64,000 nucleotides of DNA from JANTGF01 sp963750735 (GCA_963750735.1 CAVVRY010000019.1:62001-126000); one strand, 5' to 3'; shown: positions 35,564 through 43,902, numbered from the stretch's first letter. Made by a program: numbers and translations. Notes: a model not told the origin generated them from the sequence alone.

Positions 35564-36109
35564 TTAATCATATTTTATTAATTCGTAAGGGATCTCAATA
35601 TCCACATTTAAAATTAGTGCGTGCAGTACATCCCATATTAAATCAGCTCTAGGCGGACATCCTGGTAAATGGTAATCCATTTTTACTACTTCATGGCAAG
35701 GATAGACTTTATTCAAAATCATAGGTAGTTCCTCATCATTTGGAAGAATCTTTTTCTTGTTGACAGTAGTTGGGCCATCAAGATAGGCTTCTGCCAGGCA
35801 TTCCTTAACTGAAATATCATTTCTTAATGCTGGTAAGCCACCCATTATGGCACACTCGCCAAAAGAAATCAAAATCTTACACTTTTTTCTGAATTCTTTC
35901 AGTGTATGAATATTTTCTGTATTGCAACATCCTCCTTCAATCAGACCTATATCACAATCTTTTGTAAAAGTTTTAATATCATCAATGGGTGATTTATTAA
36001 ATTCTACAAGTTCTATTAAATCAATCAATCGCTCATCTATATCAAGGAATGACATATGACATCCAAAACATCCTGCTAACGAAGTAGTTGCTATAATTGG
36101 TTTACTCAT
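35564..36109 (-). CDS. hoxY: NiFe-hydrogenase small subunit HoxY
   Basis: HoxY of 181 residues carries the proximal 4Fe-4S cluster. The four ligands are visible: first Cys in SLAGCFGCHMSFLD (about 10-23), then IEGGCCNTE, SFGECAIMGG and HLPGCPPRAD. It lacks the long C-terminal part and signal peptide of membrane uptake hydrogenases, as expected for a cytoplasmic group 3 enzyme. It lies 20 bases after hoxU and 16 before hoxH. Confidence 0.95.
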   Translation of the reverse strand: MSKPIIATTSLAGCFGCHMSFLDIDERLIDLIELVEFNKSPIDDIKTFTKDCDIGLIEGGCCNTENIHTLKEFRKKCKILISFGECAIMGGLPALRNDISVKECLAEAYLDGPTTVNKKKILPNDEELPMILNKVYPCHEVVKMDYHLPGCPPRADLIWDVLHALILNVDIEIPYELIKYD

Positions 36110-36129
36110 TATTTCTATCCTTTTATAAA

Positions 36130-36828
36130 TTATTCTTTAATTACTATCTGACCAATAGGCACTTTATCATATTTTCTCTGACCAATAGGTGTAATGAATC
36201 CTTTTTCCTTTACCAGGATGGAGCCTACAGGACATACTTCCATGGATTTTTCAGCCAATTCATCTGATATAGTTTGACCAAGACGATCATCAAAATTTAT
36301 TCTAACTTTCTTGGCTCTATTTTCGAAAACAAAGACACTCTTGTCACCATCATCTTTTATAATTCTAATGCATCTTTTACAAAGTATGCAACGGTTATGG
36401 TCGTGATAAATCTTTGGGTGGCTGGCATCGACATCCCTTTTATTAAACTGAAATGGGAACCTTGGAACCATTATCTGGAACCGGTATGCAAGAGCCTGAA
36501 GGTCGCAATCACCGCTTTTTTCACATGCTGGACAAAAATGATTACCTTCAGTAAACAACAGTTCAACAACTGCTTCACGCAAATCTTTTAGTTCTGCTGT
36601 TTCTGATTCAATTTCCATACCCTCGGCAACTGGTGTTGTGCAAGCAGTAAGATGTCTTCCGTTTACTTTTACTGTACAAACCCTGCATGAACCAGCAGGT
36701 TTAATCCCTTCGTAATTACATAATGTAGGAATGTAGATCCCATTCTCTTTTGCAGCTTCAACAATATATTTCCCTTCAGTCGAGGTACATTCTTTATCAT
36801 CAATAGTAAAAATGACTTTTTTCTCCAT
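36130..36828 (-). CDS. hoxU: Hydrogenase diaphorase subunit HoxU (NuoG-like)
   Basis: HoxU of 232 residues is the electron wire between HoxF and HoxY, homologous to the N-terminus of NuoG. A 2Fe-2S ferredoxin domain (CNYEGIKPAGSCRVC and TACTTPV, about 38-66) is followed by the His/Cys cluster motif HFCPACEKSGDC (about 96-107) and one 4Fe-4S site (NRCILCKRCIRI plus EVCPVGS). It overlaps no neighbour and is 14 bases after hoxF. Confidence 0.94.
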   Translation of the reverse strand: MEKKVIFTIDDKECTSTEGKYIVEAAKENGIYIPTLCNYEGIKPAGSCRVCTVKVNGRHLTACTTPVAEGMEIESETAELKDLREAVVELLFTEGNHFCPACEKSGDCDLQALAYRFQIMVPRFPFQFNKRDVDASHPKIYHDHNRCILCKRCIRIIKDDGDKSVFVFENRAKKVRINFDDRLGQTISDELAEKSMEVCPVGSILVKEKGFITPIGQRKYDKVPIGQIVIKE

Positions 36829-36842
36829 GATTAACTAGTATT

Positions 36843-38645
36843 TTATATGTGAGGAATTCTGTCAACGAATTCACATGATTCAGCAACGGCTGCAGACATA
36901 TCAATTGCACTGTCAAATTTTTTAGTCTGATTGATTTTATCTTCATACATTTCTCTAAAGTTGTTCAGACTTGTAAGAATTGGGTTGGCAGCTGTATGAC
37001 CAAGTCCGCAACGGTTTATTACCATCATATTTCCCCATTGCTCAATATCTATTAGGTCACTTGGAGTGCCATGGCCATTTAAGATTTTTTCGAGTTTCTT
37101 CAAAAGCAGATTTGGAATGTTTCGACAAGGGACACATGAACCGCAGGACTCATCAATAAAAAACTCGGTAAAGTTTCTAACAACATCTTTAAGTAAATCT
37201 CTGGATTTGTTGAAGATTATTAATGATCCTCCAGTGGCCAGATCAGAATAGCATAGTACCCGCTGGAACTGTTCAGGTCCAACCAGAGCTCCTGAAGGTC
37301 CTCCTACTTGTACAGCCTGGGTGTCTTCAGCCCCTGCCATTTCTAGAATATCATCGATTGAAAACCCCCATTCCATTTCGTAAATACCTGGATATCGACA
37401 ATCACCTGAAATACTCAACACCTTTGTACCTGTTGATTCCTCAGTCCCGAGGGAGCGATACCATTCACTACCATTTTGAAGAACCCGTATTGCTGAGCAA
37501 AACGTTTCTACATTATTTACAATAGTTGGGTATCCCAGATAGCCTTTTTCAACCGGGAACGGTGGTCTAGGTCTGGGTTCACCACGTTTTCCTTCAACTG
37601 AGTCAATTAATGCTGATTCTTCTCCACATATGTAAGCCCCAGCTCCAAACTGAATTCTAATATCAAAATTAAAATCCTTAATCTTACAAATGTTTTTTCC
37701 CAGTAAGTTCTTTTTTCGAAGATTTTCTAAAACATGTTCAAGATATTCATCCAGGTATTTATATTCATATCTTAGATACAATACTCCTTCCTGGGCACCT
37801 ACAGCATAAGCTGCAACACACATGCCTTCAAAAACCATCTCAGGTTTCTCTGTAAGAATTACCCGGTCCTTAAAAGTACCAGGCTCACCCTCATCGGCAT
37901 TACAAAAGATATATTTTTTCTCGCCTTTTGCTTTTCGGCAAAATTGCCATTTTAAGCCTGTAGGAAAGCCTGCTCCTCCTCGTCCTCTTAAATGCGATTT
38001 TTTTACTTCTTCAATCACTTCAAGTGGTGTCATTTGGGAGATCTTTTGCTCCAGGATTTGGCCAGGCGAATAATTCATCCCCAATAAGGGTCCAATACGA
38101 ATAATATTGTTTCTAACTATAGACTGAACCAATGGGTCTGAGTTTTTTCCACCCCCGAAGGTCGTATTATACATATCTTCAACCTCTTTGCCCTGTCTCA
38201 TAGCCAGAACAATTTCCTTAACTCTGAAAGTGGTAAGATTAGTAAAGACTTTTTCATTAATTAAGGCCGCTGGTTCCTGGTCACTCATACCAATACAGGC
38301 AGTTTCAAAAAGTCCGATGAGTCCATCTTTTGTTACCTCACCAAAATTTATCCCCAATTCTTTTATAAATGCATCAGCAATTTTTTCTTTGCCCATCATG
38401 TTTGCTACAACACTATTATTCAGGTAAATTCTATACTTACCCCTGGGTTTGGTCGAGAAGAAGTGATAAAACGTTAGAGTTTGCTCTACGTCAGCTGATG
38501 AGATTTCTAATTCATCAGCTAGTATTGAAATTACTTCTGGTGGAATATATTCTAATTCGCCCTGAATGGATAGAAGTATATCCATTAATCTGGTTTTGTC
38601 CCGATTGAATTTTTCCAGTGATTTTTGAACTATTTCTTCGGTCAT
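36843..38645 (-). CDS. hoxF: Hydrogenase diaphorase subunit HoxF (NuoE-NuoF fusion)
   Basis: HoxF of 600 residues oxidises or reduces NAD(H). An N-terminal NuoE-like domain (1-150) is fused to a NuoF domain: GRGGAGFPTG (221-230) binds NADH/FMN, and a 4Fe-4S site is formed by Cys501, Cys504, Cys507 and Cys546 (CGSCVPC, NRCGLG). The NuoE-like part keeps only Cys117 of the four 2Fe-2S ligands, so that cluster is probably absent. It is the first gene of the hox operon; a Rex-like operator lies 31 bases upstream of its start. Confidence 0.94.
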   Translation of the reverse strand: MTEEIVQKSLEKFNRDKTRLMDILLSIQGELEYIPPEVISILADELEISSADVEQTLTFYHFFSTKPRGKYRIYLNNSVVANMMGKEKIADAFIKELGINFGEVTKDGLIGLFETACIGMSDQEPAALINEKVFTNLTTFRVKEIVLAMRQGKEVEDMYNTTFGGGKNSDPLVQSIVRNNIIRIGPLLGMNYSPGQILEQKISQMTPLEVIEEVKKSHLRGRGGAGFPTGLKWQFCRKAKGEKKYIFCNADEGEPGTFKDRVILTEKPEMVFEGMCVAAYAVGAQEGVLYLRYEYKYLDEYLEHVLENLRKKNLLGKNICKIKDFNFDIRIQFGAGAYICGEESALIDSVEGKRGEPRPRPPFPVEKGYLGYPTIVNNVETFCSAIRVLQNGSEWYRSLGTEESTGTKVLSISGDCRYPGIYEMEWGFSIDDILEMAGAEDTQAVQVGGPSGALVGPEQFQRVLCYSDLATGGSLIIFNKSRDLLKDVVRNFTEFFIDESCGSCVPCRNIPNLLLKKLEKILNGHGTPSDLIDIEQWGNMMVINRCGLGHTAANPILTSLNNFREMYEDKINQTKKFDSAIDMSAAVAESCEFVDRIPHI

Positions 38646-38675
38646 TTAAAATAATTTAATGGTGTGTGGCGTGTA

Positions 38676-38693
38676 CTGTTAAAATATTAACAG
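38676..38693. promoter_or_regulatory. Rex-like operator of the hox operon
   Basis: CTGTTAA-AATA-TTAACAG is a perfect 7-4-7 inverted repeat. It differs from the Rex consensus of Clostridia and Thermotoga (TTGTTAA-N4-TTAACAA) only in the outermost base of each arm. It lies just downstream of the leftward -7 element, so a bound repressor would block transcription of hoxFUYH. Rex itself is encoded 4.6 kb away. Confidence 0.7.
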
Positions 38694-38724
38694 CAAAAAT
38701 ATCAGGTTTTATCTGACATACAAT
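38694..38724 (-). promoter_or_regulatory. Promoter of the hox operon
   Basis: Read on the minus strand: ATTG (38721-38724), 19 bases, TATTTTTG (38694-38701) followed by C. The -7 element is an exact TAnnTTTG; the -33 has one mismatch. It abuts the Rex-like operator. Confidence 0.6.
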
Positions 38725-38959
38725 GGAATAACACATATTTATAATGAGTTCAAATAATGATTAATGATATTTGTCAGTTATCCGAATGTAAATGTCATAT
38801 AAACAGCAGTATAGGTATTTCTTTCAGTGCCTTGTAATAGAGATGATTTTTGTCATTAGTTTTTTATTTCATTTTACATATCTCCTGATTTTATTGAATT
38901 TATAAATAAGGCAGATTTATAATAAAAGAAATATTATACAAGGCGATTTATTTATCCTT

Positions 38960-38990
38960 ATTGAACAAAATATTTAATTTATAGCTTTGC
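38960..38990 (+). promoter_or_regulatory. Candidate promoter of hypF
   Basis: ATTG (38960-38963), 18 bases, TAGCTTTGC (38982-38990). The -7 is an exact match and the -33 has one mismatch. Only about 30 bases separate it from the hypF start. Confidence 0.5.
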
Positions 38991-39022
38991 TTCATAAATA
39001 TATCATATTTTAATCAAATTAC

Positions 39023-41269
39023 TTGAAAGAAAGTTATCAAATATTGGTTAAAGGGCTTGTACAAGGAGTAGGTTTCAGGCCTTTTATTTATAGGACAGCG
39101 ACTTCTCTGTCTTTGAGGGGGACAGTTGAGAACAGAAATGATGGTGTTCAAATAATCCTTCAAGGAAGTTTTGAAAAAGTGGATAAATTTTTAAAAATTC
39201 TTGAATTTCATGCCCCACAAGCCTCCCAGATATATTCAATTAATACAATCCGCAAACAGTTAAATGTTTTTCCTGATTTCAGTATAGTAAAGAGTAGGAA
39301 TGTGTCAAATGAAATCACTCTTGTTAGTCCTGATATTGGAGTTTGTGAGGATTGTCTAAAGGATATGAAAAATCAGGAACCCAGAATTGATTACCCTTTT
39401 ACCAATTGTACGAATTGTGGTCCTCGTTTTACAATTATAAAGCAACTACCATATGATAGACCGAATACCACAATGAAGGAGTTTTTAATGTGTAGCTTTT
39501 GCAATTCAGAGTACGAAGATGTTTTCAATCGGCGTTTCCATGCACAACCTGTCGCATGCAAAAATTGTGGCCCGCAATATACCTTGCATACCAGATTAAG
39601 GAAAACAGATATCCAGGAAGACATATTAAATGAAATGAGCAATTTAATTGCGGATGGGAAAATAATAGCAGTAAAAGGCTTAGGTGGTTTTTTCCTCGCT
39701 TGTGATGCAAATAATATAAGAGCAGTGAATAGGCTAAGGGCTGTTAAGAAGAGAGAAGGAAAACCTTTTGCTGTAATGTTTAAGGATCAAAAGTCGGTTG
39801 GCGATTATGCAATTCTGAGTGCGGAGGAGATGAACTTAATTAAATCATGGCAGAGACCTATTGTACTCTTAAGCTCCAAAAAACAACTGGCACCTGATGT
39901 ACATATGGGCTTTAAAACCATAGGTGCAATGTTGCCATATATGCCTTTCCATTATCTACTTTTTGAAAAATTACAGACGGATGCAATTGTTCTTACAAGT
40001 GGTAACTTGTCTGATGAGCCCATACTAATAAAAAACAAACTGGCTCTTGATATTTTTTTACCTGAGTGTGATGCTGTTTTAACTTATAATCGAGAGATTC
40101 ATAATAGAGTTGATGATTCAGTGCTACATGTTGTAAATGGAAAGGAAAGATTTATTCGACGTTCTAGAGGATATGTTCCAGTGCCTATCAACTTGCCTTA
40201 TAATGCTGATGGTATTTTGGCAGTTGGGGCTGAGCTTGTAAATAGTTTTTGTATTGGTAAATACAGCCAGGCAATAATGAGTCAGCATATTGGAGACTTG
40301 AAGAATCTGGAAACATATGAATTTTTTACCGAATCAATAGAGAGGTACAAAGAGTTATTTAGAGTCGAACCTAAGTTAATTGTTGCTGATCTACATCCAG
40401 AGTATCTTTCAACCAAGTTTGCTATGAGTACTGGATTACCGATATTGCAGGTACAACATCATCATGCACATATTGCATCTTCTATGGCGGAATATGGACT
40501 GGAAGAAAAAGTTATTGGAATTGCTTTTGATGGTGTTGGCTATGGAGATGATGGAAAAATTTGGGGTGGTGAGTTTTTGATTTGTGATTTGAAAGCCTAT
40601 GAAAGACTAACATATTTTGATTACCAGGCAATGCCTGGTGGCGATCAGGCGACTCTCAACCCCTGGAGGATGGCAGTTTCATATTTACATAAAATATATG
40701 GAAAGGATTTTACACATTTAAAGCTTCCCTTCTTAAATGAAATTGATACTAAAACGGTAGAAATAGTTATTGATATGATTGAGAAAAATGTCAACTGCCC
40801 TTTAACATCAAGTGTCGGCCGTCTTTTTGATGCTGTTTCTGCCCTCACTGGATTGTGTATAAAATCAACATTTCATGCGGAAGCTCCAATGAGGCTGGAA
40901 TCTGTAATTGAGAAAGATTTTCTTGAATACTATACATGTGAGATTAATAATACTATTTCAGTACGGCCTATGATCGAGGAAATTGTAAATGATTTACTGA
41001 ATTCAGTTTCAGTAGCTAGGATTTCAACAAAATTTCATAATACAATTGTTCAAATTGCTGTTGATGTATCCGAAAAAGTTAGAAAAAGTTATTCTTTAAA
41101 CAAGGTTGTTTTATCAGGTGGAACTTTTCAGAACAAATATATACTCAGGAGATTAGAGGAAAATCTGGTTGCCAGAGATTTTGAAGTATACATTAATGAG
41201 CAAGTACCTTCCAATGATGGTGGGATTTCACTAGGTCAATTGGCTATTGCAGCGAATAGAAATTTCTAG
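39023..41269 (+). CDS. hypF: Hydrogenase maturation carbamoyltransferase HypF
   Basis: HypF of 748 residues makes the cyanide ligands of the NiFe site from carbamoyl phosphate, with HypE. Domains in order: acylphosphatase (1-90; LVKGLVQGVGFRPF), two HypF zinc fingers (about 109-185; VCEDCLKD, FTNCTNCG, CSFCNSEY, ACKNCG), a YrdC-like domain (about 200-380; KGLGGFFLACDA) and the Kae1-like domain with VQHHHAHIASSMAEYGL. The start must be TTG at 39023: an in-frame stop lies four codons upstream and no ATG occurs before the acylphosphatase domain. Confidence 0.95.
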   Translation: MKESYQILVKGLVQGVGFRPFIYRTATSLSLRGTVENRNDGVQIILQGSFEKVDKFLKILEFHAPQASQIYSINTIRKQLNVFPDFSIVKSRNVSNEITLVSPDIGVCEDCLKDMKNQEPRIDYPFTNCTNCGPRFTIIKQLPYDRPNTTMKEFLMCSFCNSEYEDVFNRRFHAQPVACKNCGPQYTLHTRLRKTDIQEDILNEMSNLIADGKIIAVKGLGGFFLACDANNIRAVNRLRAVKKREGKPFAVMFKDQKSVGDYAILSAEEMNLIKSWQRPIVLLSSKKQLAPDVHMGFKTIGAMLPYMPFHYLLFEKLQTDAIVLTSGNLSDEPILIKNKLALDIFLPECDAVLTYNREIHNRVDDSVLHVVNGKERFIRRSRGYVPVPINLPYNADGILAVGAELVNSFCIGKYSQAIMSQHIGDLKNLETYEFFTESIERYKELFRVEPKLIVADLHPEYLSTKFAMSTGLPILQVQHHHAHIASSMAEYGLEEKVIGIAFDGVGYGDDGKIWGGEFLICDLKAYERLTYFDYQAMPGGDQATLNPWRMAVSYLHKIYGKDFTHLKLPFLNEIDTKTVEIVIDMIEKNVNCPLTSSVGRLFDAVSALTGLCIKSTFHAEAPMRLESVIEKDFLEYYTCEINNTISVRPMIEEIVNDLLNSVSVARISTKFHNTIVQIAVDVSEKVRKSYSLNKVVLSGGTFQNKYILRRLEENLVARDFEVYINEQVPSNDGGISLGQLAIAANRNF

Positions 41270-41676
41270 AAATAACCAAATTCATTATAGAGTTTCCTCA
41301 AACCATCTGACACATTATCGAAATGGAGATAATGACCTTTGCAACCTCTTCGTGAACATATATAGATCCTGCCTCCTTTTTCCATAGTCAGAGGAACCAT
41401 AGCAGCATTGCATTCTTCACAAAAGCTATTACTTGTTAGCTCTTCCTTGCATGAGGGGCAAGAGTATTTTAAAACTGTCTGATCCGGAACTTCAATCGTT
41501 ATTTCCTGATCATAACATCCATAATATGAGCAAAGTCTTTGCTTGCCTTTTATGCCTTCCAGCTCAATATCTAAAGCTATGCTAGGTTTGGTGTGAAATG
41601 GATGATAAGGATCCATCAATGATTTTTTACACTTTGGGCATTTAACCTTAATTGCAACAAATTTTTCTGTAGACAT
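41266..41676 (-). CDS. Unknown multi-zinc-ribbon protein in the hyp cluster
   Basis: This 136-residue protein is built from cysteine pairs: CPKC (about 14-17), CSYYGC (about 49-54), CPSC (about 74-77), CEEC (about 88-91) and CSRRGC (about 108-113). This suggests two or three zinc ribbons. I recognise no named family. Its last four bases overlap the end of hypF on the opposite strand, and it separates hypF from hypA. Roles in metal or iron-sulfur handling for the hydrogenase, or in nucleic-acid binding, are both open. Confidence 0.72.
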   Translation of the reverse strand: MSTEKFVAIKVKCPKCKKSLMDPYHPFHTKPSIALDIELEGIKGKQRLCSYYGCYDQEITIEVPDQTVLKYSCPSCKEELTSNSFCEECNAAMVPLTMEKGGRIYICSRRGCKGHYLHFDNVSDGLRKLYNEFGYF

Positions 41677-41689
41677 GGTATTATAGCAA

Positions 41690-41705
41690 TATTATTTAAA
41701 TAATA
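41690..41705. repeat. AT-rich 16-base palindrome before the zinc-ribbon gene
   Basis: TATTATTTAAATAATA is a perfect palindrome 14 bases upstream of the zinc-ribbon start codon. It could be an operator, but its pure AT content means chance is a real alternative. Confidence 0.3.
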
Positions 41706-41892
41706 ATTTAGAATTTATATAGATTTTATGCCGAATTAAACACTGAAAAATTTAAACATTCACAGTAAATATAGTAATTATTATGATTATAGCGTATTAA
41801 TTCTTGCTTGTTTTTCTATATTATTTTCTCAAAGAAGTATTTAGAATTTAAGTTTCAAAAACTTATCATATCTTCGCCATAAATTTTTAAGT

Positions 41893-42234
41893 ATGCACGA
41901 ACTTTCCATAGCAATAGGCATTGTTGACATTGCATCTGATCATGCAAAAAAGAACAATGCCAGTCAGGTTAAGGAAATTGAAATCGAGGTGGGTAGTTTA
42001 TCTGGTATAGTAATTGATGCATTAGATTTTGCAATGGAAGCTGCGATAAAGAACTCAATTTGTGATAATGCTCAATGGAAAATTATTGAGATTCCTGCAA
42101 GATCTGTTTGTACAACCACCAAAAAAGAATATCCATCAAATGATTTGTATTCGAAATGCCCATTTTGTGGCATGTATGGACATGAACTAACTTCAGGTAG
42201 GGAATTACGAGTAAAATCATTGCTAGTTGAATGA
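41893..42234 (+). CDS. hypA: Hydrogenase nickel-insertion protein HypA
   Basis: HypA of 113 residues works with HypB to load nickel. It opens MHELSIAIGIVDIA, where His2 is the nickel ligand, and has EIEVGSLSGIVIDALDFAME. The zinc loop is unusual: SVCTTTKKEY replaces the normal CxxC pair, leaving one Cys there, while CPFCG is intact, so three of four expected cysteines remain. The end RELRVKSLLVE is typical. Confidence 0.92.
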   Translation: MHELSIAIGIVDIASDHAKKNNASQVKEIEIEVGSLSGIVIDALDFAMEAAIKNSICDNAQWKIIEIPARSVCTTTKKEYPSNDLYSKCPFCGMYGHELTSGRELRVKSLLVE

Positions 42235-42278
42235 TTAATATCCAATGCAATTCTGGACGAATCTAGTTTTATTTTCCT

Positions 42279-42286
42279 TAATTTTG
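42279..42286 (+). promoter_or_regulatory. Possible -7 element before hypB
   Basis: TAATTTTG matches TAnnTTTG and lies 25 bases before the hypB start in the 76-base hypA-hypB gap. No clear -33 element is seen, so it may be chance. Confidence 0.3.
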
Positions 42287-42310
42287 TATCCAAACTAAAA
42301 TTTTAAGACC

Positions 42311-43132
42311 ATGTGCAGTACCTGTGGATGTGACCAACCTGAAGAGCAAGTTACAATAAGGAAACCTGGTGACAAGAATCCTAATCATTCTCACTCTCAT
42401 TCCCATGAGGGTGATTTGCATTCACACTCTCATAGTCACGGGCATGAACATCATCATGATTCATCCTCACACAGGCATACACGTGAAATATTAGTGGAAC
42501 AGGATATTCTAATGAAGAATAATTTGCTTGCAGAGAGAAACAGAGGATTTTTTGAAGCAAAGAAGCTTATAGTTTTTAATCTTGTTAGCTCTCCGGGGTC
42601 AGGAAAAACCAGCTTATTGGAAAAGACAGTTCAGGATTTAAAAAACAAAGATCAATTCTTTATTATTGAGGGAGATCAACAAACAATGAATGATGCTGAA
42701 AGAATCCATAAGACAGGTACTCCAGTAATACAAATCAATACAGGTCAAGGCTGCCATCTGGATGCTAGGATGGTACAAAATGCAACAAAACAATTTGAGA
42801 AATTGGAATCTGGCTATCTGATCATTGAAAATGTTGGCAATCTTGTTTGCCCTGCACTTTTTGATCTGGGTGAGAATAAAAGAGTTGTGATAATGAGTGT
42901 TACTGAGGGGGAAGACAAGCCAATTAAGTACCCCACAATGTTTAAGTCAGCAAATTTATGTATTATAAATAAAATTGACCTGTTACCATATCTTGATTTT
43001 GACATAAAAAAGGCCAAAGATTATGCTCTCCAGGTAAATAGAAATCTTGAATTTATTGAATTGTCTGTTCGATCTGGTGAGGGCATGGAGGGCTGGTATG
43101 ATTGGATTAAAATCCAAAAAGCCTCTGAGTGA
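42311..43132 (+). CDS. hypB: Hydrogenase nickel-incorporation GTPase HypB
   Basis: HypB of 273 residues is the GTPase that drives nickel transfer. The N-terminus has the high-affinity nickel motif MCSTCGC, then a His-rich stretch (about 26-57; HSHSHSH, HEHHHD) for nickel storage. The P-loop SSPGSGKTS is at 93-101, with EGDQQT and NVGNLVCPALFD in the metal/switch region and INKIDLLPY as the guanine motif. It follows hypA. The other maturation genes hypC, hypD and hypE are not in this window. Confidence 0.95.
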   Translation: MCSTCGCDQPEEQVTIRKPGDKNPNHSHSHSHEGDLHSHSHSHGHEHHHDSSSHRHTREILVEQDILMKNNLLAERNRGFFEAKKLIVFNLVSSPGSGKTSLLEKTVQDLKNKDQFFIIEGDQQTMNDAERIHKTGTPVIQINTGQGCHLDARMVQNATKQFEKLESGYLIIENVGNLVCPALFDLGENKRVVIMSVTEGEDKPIKYPTMFKSANLCIINKIDLLPYLDFDIKKAKDYALQVNRNLEFIELSVRSGEGMEGWYDWIKIQKASE

Positions 43133-43225
43133 GAGTATTTGAATTTTGTTTTTAGACTCCCTGAAATTTGATTCTTAATTAGCAATTTCTTTTTTTTCTT
43201 CTGGTTTACCATAAATATTTAATTT

Positions 43226-43233
43226 TATATTTG
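43226..43233 (+). promoter_or_regulatory. -7 element of the rex promoter
   Basis: TATATTTG, an exact TAnnTTTG match, overlaps the first bases of the Rex operator. A TTTA at 43205-43208 could be a poor -33 element with a short spacer. Confidence 0.5.
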
Positions 43234-43248
43234 TGAATTAATTCACAT
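43231..43248. promoter_or_regulatory. Rex operator in front of rex
   Basis: TTGTGAA-TTAA-TTCACAT matches the classical Rex box TTGTGAA-N4-TTCACAA at all but the last base and contains a perfect 16-base palindrome. It overlaps the -7 element and ends 10 bases before the rex start codon. Autorepression by Rex is inferred; this is common for rex genes. Confidence 0.8.
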
Positions 43249-43258
43249 TGTTTAATTT

Positions 43259-43889
43259 ATGGAAACATTACCCGGAAAAACAGTTGAACGGTTAAGTCAA
43301 TATCGTCGTCGGCTTTTAAATTTATTGGATGAAGGAAAAGAATTTATTTATCTCTCATGAATTGGCAGAAATTCTCCAAATCACTGCTGTTCAGGTAAGA
43401 CGGGATCTTATGTTATTAGGATTTTCAAGTGTCTATAGAAAAGGTTATCCAATACGAAAACTCATTGAGGTAATAGGGGAAAGACTCGACAGTATTAAGG
43501 GACAAAATGTAGCTATAATCGGCATGGGAAACCTCGGTTTAGCTTTGGTACATTATCTGAGTGGCATTCGGCCAAAATTAAATATTGTTGCTGTTTTTGA
43601 CGTTGATGAGGATAAGATTGGAAAATCATTTTCAGGGATTAATTGTTATGGGATGGATAGCCTTAGTAAAACTGTTCATTCCTTAAATATTTCCATTGGA
43701 GTAATGACAGTTCCTCAATTTGCTGCCCCAGAGGCTGCAGAACAATTAGTTCAAAGTGGAATTAAAGGAATTCTGAATTTTACACATATTCCATTACATG
43801 TACCAAAGGATATTTATCTGGAGGAGTATGATATGATTACTTCCCTAGAGAAGGTTGCTTATTTTGTAAAAATGCAGAATTCCGATTAG
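43259..43889 (+). pseudogene. rex: Redox-sensing repressor Rex, frame broken near 43350
   Basis: Rex senses NADH/NAD+ and represses fermentation and hydrogenase genes. The natural start is the ATG at 43259 (METLPGKTVERLSQYRRR...), but that frame ends at TGA 43358-43360. The rest (ISHELAEILQITAVQVRRDL, then NAD-binding IGMGNLGLALVHYL and the C-terminal SLEKVAYFVK) is in the next frame, open from 43329 to the end. Removing one base near 43350-43352 restores GKEFI(F/Y)SHELAE exactly as in the family. Explanations are sequencing error, a true mutation, or less likely a programmed shift. Translation from the internal ATG at 43329 would give 186 residues lacking the first DNA-binding helix. Confidence 0.85.
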
Positions 43890-43902
43890 TTCTAGCTTAG
43901 GA

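Larger units (their letters stand above)
38646..39022. other. Divergent hox/hyp control region
   Basis: These 377 bases between hoxF (leftward) and hypF (rightward) hold no gene. They contain a leftward promoter with a Rex-like operator (38676-38724) and a candidate rightward promoter for hypF (38960-38990). The middle (about 38730-38950) is AT-rich with no further motif I can name. Confidence 0.7.

Noticed and set aside
42391..42475. Short repeats in the His-coding stretch of hypB as a possible repeat array
   Set aside because: They are explained by runs of His/Ser codons; there are no regular spacers as in CRISPR.
43329..43889. A natural short Rex starting at 43329
   Set aside because: The 23 codons upstream in the other frame are a clear match to the Rex N-terminus and follow a Rex box and promoter, so a broken full-length gene is the better reading.
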